From positions 1 to 32,231 of the forward strand of contig UQMD01000022.1 in NCBI GenBank assembly GCA_900542155.1: DNA of 32,231 nt. Direction: 5' to 3'. Positions within the stretch are counted from its first letter, which is position 1, and the number at the start of each line of letters is the position of its first letter. This stretch comes from an uncultured Collinsella sp. (GTDB lineage Bacteria > Actinomycetota > Coriobacteriia > Coriobacteriales > Coriobacteriaceae). A model generated the notes under the pieces. It searched no databases and had not been told where the DNA came from. It was given only the letters and a program-made list of their open reading frames with translations. This document shows positions 7,969 through 15,513 of this stretch, in pieces. Both the position numbers and the translations under genes were made by a program.

Positions 7969-9006
7969 CTAAAGGCCGCCGTCCCAGTGCCGAATCACGA
8001 ATTCTCGTAGGTCGTTCTGACGTTTCTGGAACGCTTCGCTTCGGTCGCACTTAAGGCCCATAGCGAGCGCGATGGCATTCATTGCCCGATGCAATTGCAG
8101 TTGATGGGCAAACTGAGTCCCGGTGAGGACGATCATCCTAAAGCCCAGCGCGCTCAGCACGGTCATACGCTCCGCATCCGACGCGCTGCGCTGTTTATCA
8201 AGATGGTCCGAGCCGTTGTATTCAATCCCCGTACCGCTCGCAGGCGCATATACGTCGATCTCGAAATACCCGGCCTTAGCGAGATACTTGAACTCGTTGG
8301 GAACATCGACCCGATGGTTGAGCTCGATCTTGGCGTATCCCAGCCCTCCCTGGGAACGTTTTGCTACGACCATGATTGCGGTGGCCGTCTCCATGGGCGA
8401 CCGCGCGCCATCGTACACGCGCCTGAGCACGGCGGCCGCGCGTATAGCCCCCTGACGAGATCGGTTCTCATTGCAATAGGCAATCATGTCGGCAACGGTA
8501 TATCTCTGCCCCATCTCGATATAATCGCCTGTCGACAGATGATTCAAATGGTATCGGGCACAGATTTCGTAGCCATATTCCAGCTGCTCGGGCTCGCTCA
8601 TCCACGAACCCGCTTGGACAAAGCACATGACCTCATCAACCACTAGAAGGCCCTCCGCCACCTCGATAAGATGGCCTGGAGGTACCGGCGCTCCAAATAC
8701 GCGGCACCTAAATCCAGCCGGCGTCGAGCGCTCAAAATCGAAGTTGACGAGCGTATCGATATGGTCGAGCTCTTCTCGTGGAACACCAAGCGAAACCAGA
8801 TAGTCGGCAACGATCCCAACTGCCGTTGAAGCCCTCAGCCCCTTGGCATCGAGTCCCAATTTGGGCAGGCTCGCGGTCAGCTCCGCCTCGCCAGCAAGCG
8901 AGTCCTCATCGTATAGGCTGCTTGCTCGCGAGAGCGGCTCGGACGGGCGCGCCACGTTGTGGTACAGCCAGGCAGTCTTATGAGACAGGACGATCGGCAG
9001 GTCCAT
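7969..9006 (-). CDS. Protein with C-terminal PD-(D/E)XK (DUF559/Vsr-like) nuclease fold
   Basis: 345 residues, not recognised as a named protein. The N-terminus (DLPIVLSHKTAWLYH) and the middle resemble actinobacterial AbiEi-like/DUF559 proteins. From about residue 200 the order is typical of that nuclease fold: ARSPMETA, then EIDVYAP with Asp251, IEYNGSDH with Glu262, then ERMTVLSALGFRMIVLT, the strand-helix-strand after the active site. The usual Lys of E-X-K is Asn264, so catalysis is uncertain. No helix-turn-helix is obvious. Start ATG at 9006 has GGAGGG three bases upstream. Monocistronic, and bracketed by direct copies of palindromic repeat A (7868-7928 and 9108-9172). Candidate roles are defence or DNA repair, but nothing here proves one. 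Confidence 0.6.
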   Translation of the reverse strand: MDLPIVLSHKTAWLYHNVARPSEPLSRASSLYDEDSLAGEAELTASLPKLGLDAKGLRASTAVGIVADYLVSLGVPREELDHIDTLVNFDFERSTPAGFRCRVFGAPVPPGHLIEVAEGLLVVDEVMCFVQAGSWMSEPEQLEYGYEICARYHLNHLSTGDYIEMGQRYTVADMIAYCNENRSRQGAIRAAAVLRRVYDGARSPMETATAIMVVAKRSQGGLGYAKIELNHRVDVPNEFKYLAKAGYFEIDVYAPASGTGIEYNGSDHLDKQRSASDAERMTVLSALGFRMIVLTGTQFAHQLQLHRAMNAIALAMGLKCDRSEAFQKRQNDLREFVIRHWDGGL

Positions 9007-9107
9007 GAGCCCTCCAATGGAGTCGGATAACCAACCTTATTCCCCTGCCCACGGGTCCGCACACCTTCGTGCACAAGAAAGCGATTCCACCCGATCGAGT
9101 GGTAGAA

Positions 9108-9172
9108 AAACCATCACAACATTCGATGCTTTTCCCGATTTTGGCAAAAAACGTCGAATGTTGTGATGGTTT
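9108..9172. repeat. Palindromic repeat family A, copy 3
   Basis: Perfect 19-base arms AAACCATCACAACATTCGA (9108-9126) and reverse complement (9154-9172). Same orientation as copy 2. Sits between the nuclease-fold gene start and the end of the ABC exporter operon. A separate weak stem, GAGCACG/CGTGCTC (9187-9215), lies between it and the ABC gene end. Confidence 0.9.
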
Positions 9173-9222
9173 GAGGCGAGGTGAGGGAGCACGGAGGGGT
9201 CAAAGCATCGTGCTCGAACGGG

Positions 9223-11121
9223 TTAATCCAACTCTTTTAAGCCATGTGCCAGCTGCCAGTACTCGCCGTGCTGGGCGAGCAGCTCTTCGTGCGTGCCGCG
9301 CTCGATGATGCGGCCGTGTTCGAGGACCATGATGGCGTCGGCGTCGCGGACCGTGGACAGGCGGTGCGCGATCATAAACGTGGTGCGGCCGCGCATGATG
9401 CGGTCCATACCGCGCTCGATGAGCTTTTCGGTACGCGTATCGATGGAGCTCGTGGCCTCGTCCAGGATGAGCACCGGCGGGTCGGCGACGGCAACGCGCG
9501 CGATGGCGAGCAGCTGGCGCTGGCCCTGCGACAGGTTGGCGCCGTCCGCGGTCACGAGCGTGTCATAGCCCTGCGGCAGGCGGCGGATAAACGAGTCGGC
9601 GCAGGCTGCCTCGGCGGCGGCACGCACCTCCTCGTCGGTCGCGTCGAGCTTGCCAAAGCGGATGTTCTGCGCAATGGTGCCGCTAAACAGGTGCGTGTCC
9701 TGCAGCACAATGCCGAGCGACCCGCGCAGGCTGGCCTTGGCAATGTGCTTGACGTCGATGCCATCGTACGTGATCTCGCCGTCATCGACCTCGTAGAAGC
9801 GGTTAATGAGGTTGGTGATGGTCGTCTTTCCGGCACCCGTCGAGCCCACAAACGCGATCTTTTGCCCCGGCTTGGCAAACAGGTTGAGGTCCGTGAGCAC
9901 ACGGGTGCCCGGCACATAGGAAAAGTCCACGGCATGGAAGCGCACGTCGCCGGCAAGCGGGACCAAGCCGCACGTGAGCTCGGTACCGTCAGCAGCCACC
10001 GCGCGGCCCGACTCATCAACGGCCGCCACGTCATGCAGGTGCCCGTAGACGCCCACGCCCTGGCCCTCGGGAATCTTCCACGCCCATGCGGCGTCGCCCG
10101 TCTGCACCAGCTCCACGCGGCCCTCGTCCACCTCGGGCTTAAGGTTCATAGCCGCAAACAGGCGCTCGGCGCCGGCCAACGCATTGAGTAAGAAGTTGCC
10201 GAGCTGCGTAAACTGGTTGATGGGCATGGCCGCCTGGCGCACAAAGACCAGGTAGCTCGCGAGCGCACCTACGTCGGCGAGCCCCTTGATGCAGAGCATG
10301 CCACCCGCCACGGCGACGATGGCATAGTTGACGTAGCCAATCACGACGGTCATGGGCACCATGGAGTTGGCATAGCTCACCGCGGCGGTGCCGGTGCGAC
10401 GAAGTTCGTCGTTGCGGCAGGTGAAGCCGGCGACATTCGCTACCTCGCGGTTAAAGACCTTGATGACCTTTTGGCCCGAGACCATCTCTTCGATATATCC
10501 GTCCAAGTCGCCAAGCGATGCCTGCTGGGCGGCAAAGAAACGCTTAGAGAGCGCGCCCGAGTAGCGCGCGTACAGCACAATGGCCACATCGCACACGAGC
10601 GTGATAATCGTGAGCTGCCAGTTGAGGATGATGAGCATGGCCGTGGTGCCGACCACCTGGATGATCGCCTGAATCACGTTGGCAAAGCTGTTGTTGAGCG
10701 CCTCGGAGACGGTGTCGACGTCGTTGGTAAAGAAGCTCATGATGTCACCCGAGCGCGTGCTGTCGAAGTAGCTCAGCGGCAGCGTCTGAATGTGGGCAAA
10801 CAGGTCGCGGCGGATATCGGACACCACGCGCTGGGCCGCGCGCACCATAATCTGCGAGTAGCCCAGAGCCGAGAGCACGCCCGCGGCGTAGATGGCAGCG
10901 GTAAAGATAACCTGCTTAGCGAGCAGTTCCTCGCCGCCCGTTGCCAAACCGTTGACGATGGGGCGCACCATGTAGGTACCGGCAAGGCTTGCGATGGCCG
11001 CAACAGAGGCAAGCACACCCACTGCGAGCAGCGAGAACTTGGCGTGACCCATGTAGGAGAGCAGGCGGCGGAGCGTCTGCGCCAGATTGGCGGGACGGGC
11101 CTGAGCGGATGTCTTAGGCAT
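9223..11121 (-). CDS. ABC exporter half-transporter, second subunit of heterodimer
   Basis: 632 residues: six-helix exporter membrane domain (about 20-330) followed by a nucleotide-binding domain. The ATPase motifs are Walker A GSTGAGKTT, signature LSQGQRQLL (a Gln replaces the second position Gly of LSGGQ), Walker B VLILDEATSSID with the catalytic Glu, and H-loop MIAHRL. A loop of about 80 residues lies between membrane and ATPase domains (ending near GDVRFHAVDFSY). This pattern, intact Walker B with altered signature, is that of the 'consensus' partner of heterodimeric exporters such as BmrCD and TM287/288. ATG at 11121 is preferred although the frame stays open upstream: it has GGGGG at a suitable distance and overlaps the stop of the first subunit gene by eight bases. 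Confidence 0.92.
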   Translation of the reverse strand: MPKTSAQARPANLAQTLRRLLSYMGHAKFSLLAVGVLASVAAIASLAGTYMVRPIVNGLATGGEELLAKQVIFTAAIYAAGVLSALGYSQIMVRAAQRVVSDIRRDLFAHIQTLPLSYFDSTRSGDIMSFFTNDVDTVSEALNNSFANVIQAIIQVVGTTAMLIILNWQLTIITLVCDVAIVLYARYSGALSKRFFAAQQASLGDLDGYIEEMVSGQKVIKVFNREVANVAGFTCRNDELRRTGTAAVSYANSMVPMTVVIGYVNYAIVAVAGGMLCIKGLADVGALASYLVFVRQAAMPINQFTQLGNFLLNALAGAERLFAAMNLKPEVDEGRVELVQTGDAAWAWKIPEGQGVGVYGHLHDVAAVDESGRAVAADGTELTCGLVPLAGDVRFHAVDFSYVPGTRVLTDLNLFAKPGQKIAFVGSTGAGKTTITNLINRFYEVDDGEITYDGIDVKHIAKASLRGSLGIVLQDTHLFSGTIAQNIRFGKLDATDEEVRAAAEAACADSFIRRLPQGYDTLVTADGANLSQGQRQLLAIARVAVADPPVLILDEATSSIDTRTEKLIERGMDRIMRGRTTFMIAHRLSTVRDADAIMVLEHGRIIERGTHEELLAQHGEYWQLAHGLKELD

Positions 11122-12934
11122 GGCGCTCACCCCCTTCCGTGGCTTGAAGTGATCCGCTGGGGCCAGACGAAGACGGGGCATTTGCGCCGTCTGCGACGTC
11201 CGCATCCCCCGCAAACTCCATCTGCGAGGCATAAATCTCCTGGTAGATGTTGTCGCCCGCCAGCAGTTCCTCGTGCGTGCCCACGCCGTGGACACGACCG
11301 TCGTCCAACACCACAATGCGATCGGCATCCATGACGCTCGCGATGCGCTGGGCGATGATGAGCACGGTCGTATTGGGAATCCGAGCGATGTGCTCGCGAA
11401 TCTTAGCGTCGGTCGCCATATCGACCGCGCTGGTTGAGTCATCAAAAATGAGCACGCGCGGATGCTTGAGCAGCGTGCGCGCAATGCACAGGCGTTGCTT
11501 CTGGCCGCCCGAAACACCGGCGCCGCCTTGGCCCAACTCGCCGTCCAGCCCGCCGGTGCGATCCAGGAACTCGTCCACGCATGCCGCCCGGCAGGCCGCG
11601 AGGAGCTCATCGTCCGACGCCTGCGGATTGCCCCACTGCAGGTTCTCGCGCACGGTACCCGTAAACAGCACGTTCTTTTGCAGCACGATACCCACGGCGT
11701 CGCGCAGGGCAACTAGGTCGTAATCGCGCACATCGCGCCCGCCCACGAGTACGGCGCCTTCGGTGGCGTCGTACAGGCGCGCAATCAGCTGCACAAGCGA
11801 GCTCTTGCCCGAGCCCGTGCCGCCGAGGATGCCCACCGTGGAGCCTGCCTCAATGCAAAGGTCAATATGCTCGAGCACATCCTCGGCAGCATCCGCGCGG
11901 TACTTAAACGACACGTCGCGAAACTCGATGCTTCCGTCGGCCACCCCGTGCACGGCAGTGGCAGCGTCGGGCGCCTGGATAAGCGAACGCTCGTCGAGCA
12001 CCCGCGAGATGCGCTCCACGCTGGCAAGTGCGCGGGTGAGCAGCAAAAACACGTTGGAAATCATCATGAGCGAGTTCATGATCAGCAGCACATAGCTCAT
12101 AAAGCCCGTGAGCGAGCCCACGCCGAGCTCGCCGGCAAGAATCATGCGCCCGCCGATCCACAGAATGGAAAGCGCCGCCACGTACATCGACAGCTGAAAC
12201 ACCGGCAGGTTGAGCACGGCGTTGCCGAAGGTCTTGGTCGCCGTGCCGGCGAGCTCGGTATTGACGGCATCGAACTTGGCCTCCTCGTGCTCGGCACGCA
12301 CGTACGCCTTGACGGCGCGCACGGCGGTGAGGTCCTCCTGCACCACGCCATTGAGGTGGTCCATCGAAGTCTGCAGCTGGCGGTAGAGCGGACTGACGCG
12401 ATAGGTGATAACGCCCAGTACGATCGCCAGCACCGGCAGGATGATCGCGAAAACGGTGGCGAGCGGGCGCGACAGCACCAGCGCATAGACCAAGCCGACG
12501 ATAAGCGTCACGGGACCGCGCACCATGGGACGAAAACCGTTGCCGATGGCGTTTTGAATCACGGTGATGTCGGTGGTCATGCGTGTGACAAGCGAGCTGG
12601 CGTCGTAGTTGTCCAGATTGCCAAAAGCGAGCGTCTGGATCTTGCGATACTCGGCCTCGCGCAGGTTAGCGCCCAGCCCCGAGGCAACGCGGGCGGACGT
12701 GCGCGCATAACCCAAGCCAAGTACCAGCGAACATGCGGCGCATACCAACATATACGTGCCCTGCAACAGCATGTAGTTGATGTCGCCCGCGGGCACGCCC
12801 ACATCGATGATATTTGCCATGATGACCGGGATAAACAGCTCGAGCGCCGTCTCGGCCGTCACAAAGAGCACGCCGAGTATGGCATCGCGGCGGTATGTCC
12901 CCAGATAGGAAAACAAAATCTTGAGATTGCGCAC
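11114..12934 (-). CDS. ABC exporter half-transporter, first subunit with degenerate ATP site
   Basis: 606 residues with membrane domain about 15-305 and ATPase domain about 335-580. Walker A is GGTGSGKSS (371-379) and the signature VSGGQ (474-478) is good, but the Walker B catalytic Glu is Asp499 (IFDDSTSA) and the switch His is Gln529 (IIAQRI). Such changes mark the degenerate site in heterodimeric exporters, where only the composite site made from the partner's Walker motifs and this subunit's signature hydrolyses ATP. So the two genes should act together as one multidrug or lipid exporter. Start is GTG at 12934 after GGGGGA; an ATG just upstream is out of frame. The C-terminal about 35 residues are a Ser/Ala/Gly-rich tail. 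Confidence 0.92.
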   Translation of the reverse strand: MRNLKILFSYLGTYRRDAILGVLFVTAETALELFIPVIMANIIDVGVPAGDINYMLLQGTYMLVCAACSLVLGLGYARTSARVASGLGANLREAEYRKIQTLAFGNLDNYDASSLVTRMTTDITVIQNAIGNGFRPMVRGPVTLIVGLVYALVLSRPLATVFAIILPVLAIVLGVITYRVSPLYRQLQTSMDHLNGVVQEDLTAVRAVKAYVRAEHEEAKFDAVNTELAGTATKTFGNAVLNLPVFQLSMYVAALSILWIGGRMILAGELGVGSLTGFMSYVLLIMNSLMMISNVFLLLTRALASVERISRVLDERSLIQAPDAATAVHGVADGSIEFRDVSFKYRADAAEDVLEHIDLCIEAGSTVGILGGTGSGKSSLVQLIARLYDATEGAVLVGGRDVRDYDLVALRDAVGIVLQKNVLFTGTVRENLQWGNPQASDDELLAACRAACVDEFLDRTGGLDGELGQGGAGVSGGQKQRLCIARTLLKHPRVLIFDDSTSAVDMATDAKIREHIARIPNTTVLIIAQRIASVMDADRIVVLDDGRVHGVGTHEELLAGDNIYQEIYASQMEFAGDADVADGANAPSSSGPSGSLQATEGGERHA

Positions 12935-13122
12935 GCAGATTCATCCCCCATCAAACGTTGTTCGCAAACCCACGTATTATGGCGCGCCGTGCGGCGGTGT
13001 CAAGTGATGCGAAATCGATTTCTGCAAGGCTAGTGCAGGCGCCATGCTCACAGGGCGCACGTCCGTATTCAATTAGAAATGAACGCGAGCGTGACTTTTT
13101 CGCCCCACTGCCGACACAAACC

Positions 13123-13153
13123 TTGACTCTACAATCGTTGTAGGGTTTTCACT
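13123..13153 (+). promoter_or_regulatory. MerR-type promoter/operator of MATE-MerR operon
   Basis: TTGACT (-35, 13123-13128) is followed at once by the perfect palindrome CTACAATCGTTGTAG (13129-13143) and, after a 19-base spacer, TTCACT (-10, 13148-13153). An over-long spacer filled by a dyad is the hallmark of MerR-family promoters, where the regulator twists the DNA to align the boxes. The downstream operon encodes a MerR-family regulator, so autoregulation is the natural reading (inference). Confidence 0.8.
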
Positions 13154-13195
13154 ACACTGGTAGCTAAACGACCCAAGCCAGAAAGTGCCCCGCCC

Positions 13196-14542
13196 ATGGA
13201 ACACGACCTCACACGCGGCAATGTCCTTAAGACCATTGCGGTCTTTGCCCTGCCCTATATGCTCTCATACTTTTTGCAGATGCTCTACGGCATGGCCGAC
13301 CTGTACATGATGGGACAGTTTAGCGGCGCGGCCGGCATCACCGCCGTGGGCAATGGCGCGCAGACGCTCTATATCATTACCGTGACGCTCGTGGGCCTGG
13401 CCATGGGAACGACGGTCATCGTCGGCCACGCCGTGGGTTCGCGCCGCTTTGACCGCGCCGAGGCCGCCATCGGCAACACCATCACGCTCTTTATGGGCGT
13501 CTCGGTGGTGCTGGCCGCCGTCTTATTTGCGTTGTGCCCGCAGATCGTGGCGCTCATTGGCACGCCGGCCGAGGCGGTCGAAGGCACCGCTGCCTACCTG
13601 CGCATCTGCTTTGTCGGCATTCCGTTTATCGCCGCGTACAACATCCTCTCGGCCATCTTTCGCGGCCTGGGCGATTCGCGCTCGCCCATGTACGTGATCG
13701 GCGTGGCGTGCATCATTAACATCGCGCTCGATTTTTTGTTTATCGGCCACATGGGACTCGGCCCCGTGGGCGCGGCACTCGGCACGGTAACCGCCCAGAC
13801 GGCAAGCGTTGCCCTCGCGCTCGTGTGGCTCAAGAGCCGCCGCACGCACATTCACCTCAAGCGCAGCGACCTGCGTCCCCAGCCCGAGGTGCTCAGCAGC
13901 ATTCTTAAGATCGGCGTGCCCGTGGCCGTGCAGGACGGCTGCATCCAGGTGGCGTTTATGTTCATCACCGTCATCGCCAACCACCGAGGGCTCGTCGACG
14001 CCGCCGCCGTGGGCTTGGTCGAAAAGATGATCAGTTTTTTGTTTATCGTGCCGAGTTCCATGGGCGCCACCGTCAGCGCGCTCACGGCGCAAAACGCCGG
14101 CGCGGGCAAGGGCGACCGCGCGCGTCAGGTGCTCAAAGATGCCATGACCATCTCGGTGATATATGGCTGCCTGATCACGGTGCTGATGTGGCTGGTGGCA
14201 CCGGCGTTTCTCGGCTTTTTTGCCAAGGACGCCGCGGTCGTTGCGGCCGGCACCGGCTATATGCGCAGTTATATTTTTGACGCGATCTTTGCCGGCATCC
14301 ACATTTGCTTTAGCGGTTTTTTCGCTGCGTATGGCAAGAGCTACATCGGCTTTGCGCACAACGTGCTGGCAGTGGTGCTCATTCGCGTGCCCGGCGCGTG
14401 GCTGCTGTCGAACGCCTACTCCGACACGCTGTTCCCCATGGGCATCGCCTCGCCGTGCGGGTCGATTCTGTCGGTGATTATTTGCGTGGTGGCATTTACC
14501 GTACTCAACCGTCGCGGAGCTTTTGACAAGTTGGTGGCATAG
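13196..14542 (+). CDS. MATE family efflux transporter
   Basis: 448 residues with about 12 membrane segments in two similar halves. The N-terminus (DLTRGNVLKTIAVFALPYMLSYFL) and the repeated elements GLGDSRSPMY and IVGHAVGSRRFDRAE are typical of MATE exporters, which expel cationic drugs in exchange for Na+ or H+. The ribosome binding site before the ATG at 13196 is weak (AGAAAGTG), but the next in-frame Met lies well inside the conserved region. First gene of an operon with the MerR regulator, behind the MerR-type promoter, so probably induced by a substrate sensed by that regulator. The heterodimeric ABC exporter is divergent from it across a 261-base gap. Confidence 0.92.
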   Translation: MEHDLTRGNVLKTIAVFALPYMLSYFLQMLYGMADLYMMGQFSGAAGITAVGNGAQTLYIITVTLVGLAMGTTVIVGHAVGSRRFDRAEAAIGNTITLFMGVSVVLAAVLFALCPQIVALIGTPAEAVEGTAAYLRICFVGIPFIAAYNILSAIFRGLGDSRSPMYVIGVACIINIALDFLFIGHMGLGPVGAALGTVTAQTASVALALVWLKSRRTHIHLKRSDLRPQPEVLSSILKIGVPVAVQDGCIQVAFMFITVIANHRGLVDAAAVGLVEKMISFLFIVPSSMGATVSALTAQNAGAGKGDRARQVLKDAMTISVIYGCLITVLMWLVAPAFLGFFAKDAAVVAAGTGYMRSYIFDAIFAGIHICFSGFFAAYGKSYIGFAHNVLAVVLIRVPGAWLLSNAYSDTLFPMGIASPCGSILSVIICVVAFTVLNRRGAFDKLVA

Positions 14543-14597
14543 CGGGGCAACGCATGCCTAGCGCCTCTCCCCTGTTTTTACCGAAAGGAGCGGTCCT

Positions 14598-15446
14598 GTG
14601 ACCGACATGCCAAGCGAACACACCGAGGGCCTACTCCGCATTGGCGAGGTGGCGCGCCTGCTTAACCTGAGCGTGGGCGCGTTGCGCCATTACGAGCAGA
14701 TGGGCCTACTGGACCCGGCGCACATCGATCCGGCAAGTGGGTACCGCTACTACGGATCGCGGCAGCTCTCCACCCTCAACACCATTAGCCACCTGCGTGT
14801 TCTCGACTTGCCGCTCGCGCAAATCCGTGAGTTTGTGACCACGCGCGATGTGGACCTCATGCAGCGGCAGCTGGCCCAGCAGCAGGAGCTCATCGAGCGC
14901 AAGCGCTGCGAGCTGGAGCGCGTGTCGCGCAAGATCGATAACCGGCTTGCCCTGCTTCACGATGCCCTGAACACCGAGCTCGATACCATTTGCACAATCG
15001 ATGCGCCCGAGCTTCGCTGCGCCGTGTTGCGCGAACGCGTCAACCCTACCGATGCCTATGCGCTGGAGTGGCAAATTCGTCAACTGCAGAAGGGCCAGCA
15101 CGAGACCTTTGTCTTCCTGGGCAACTTGGGCGTCGGGATCGCGCCCGAACGCTTTGCCGCCGGCGACTTTGATGGCTACGACGAGGTCTTTCTGCTGCTG
15201 GATGACACGGACGATTACCTGGGCGATGTCGAAGTACGTCCCGCCGCGCGGTGTCTGACGGTCAGCTTCCGCGGCACGCACGGTCAGGCGGCCCCGCGCT
15301 ATGAGCGCTTACTCGATTACATGCACGAGCGCGACCTGTCCCCCGCCGGTCCCTCGCGCGAAATCGCCCTCATCGACGACATTATCAGCGACGACCCAGC
15401 AACCTACGTGACGCAGATCACGGTGCCAGTTGCCGTGGCCGAATAA
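14598..15446 (+). CDS. MerR-family regulator with C-terminal effector-binding domain
   Basis: 282 residues. Residues about 13-80 are the MerR winged helix (LRIGEVARLLNLSVGALRHYEQMGLLDP, then SGYRYYGSRQLSTLN), about 80-120 the dimerisation coiled coil, and about 130-280 resemble the GyrI-like/BmrR effector domain (ends VTQITVPVA). This architecture binds hydrophobic cationic drugs in BmrR. GTG at 14598 is supported by AAAGGAG seven bases upstream. It lies 55 bases behind the MATE gene and ends 3 bases before a strong terminator. Likely regulates its own operon through the palindrome at 13129-13143. Confidence 0.92.
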   Translation: MTDMPSEHTEGLLRIGEVARLLNLSVGALRHYEQMGLLDPAHIDPASGYRYYGSRQLSTLNTISHLRVLDLPLAQIREFVTTRDVDLMQRQLAQQQELIERKRCELERVSRKIDNRLALLHDALNTELDTICTIDAPELRCAVLRERVNPTDAYALEWQIRQLQKGQHETFVFLGNLGVGIAPERFAAGDFDGYDEVFLLLDDTDDYLGDVEVRPAARCLTVSFRGTHGQAAPRYERLLDYMHERDLSPAGPSREIALIDDIISDDPATYVTQITVPVAVAE

Positions 15447-15449
15447 AAA

Positions 15450-15485
15450 CCTCCCGGATAGCATCGGGCCATCCGGGAGGCTCTT
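15450..15485. terminator. Bidirectional terminator between merR and ligA
   Basis: Perfect 10-base stem CCTCCCGGAT (15450-15459) / ATCCGGGAGG (15471-15480), followed by CTCTTT on the plus strand and by TTTTTATT on the minus strand. It sits between two convergent genes and can stop both. Confidence 0.88.
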
Positions 15486-15513
15486 TAATTTGATTAATTT
15501 GGCTATCGGCGCC

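Noticed and set aside
7868..9172. Repeat copies as a CRISPR array
   Set aside because: Only three copies, kilobases apart, palindromic and separated by genes; no cas genes in the window.
11122..11712. Upstream extension of the second ABC subunit (about 197 extra codons)
   Set aside because: The extension is Arg/Ser/Pro-rich, lies out of frame over the conserved ATPase domain of the first subunit, and a proper start with ribosome binding site exists at 11121.
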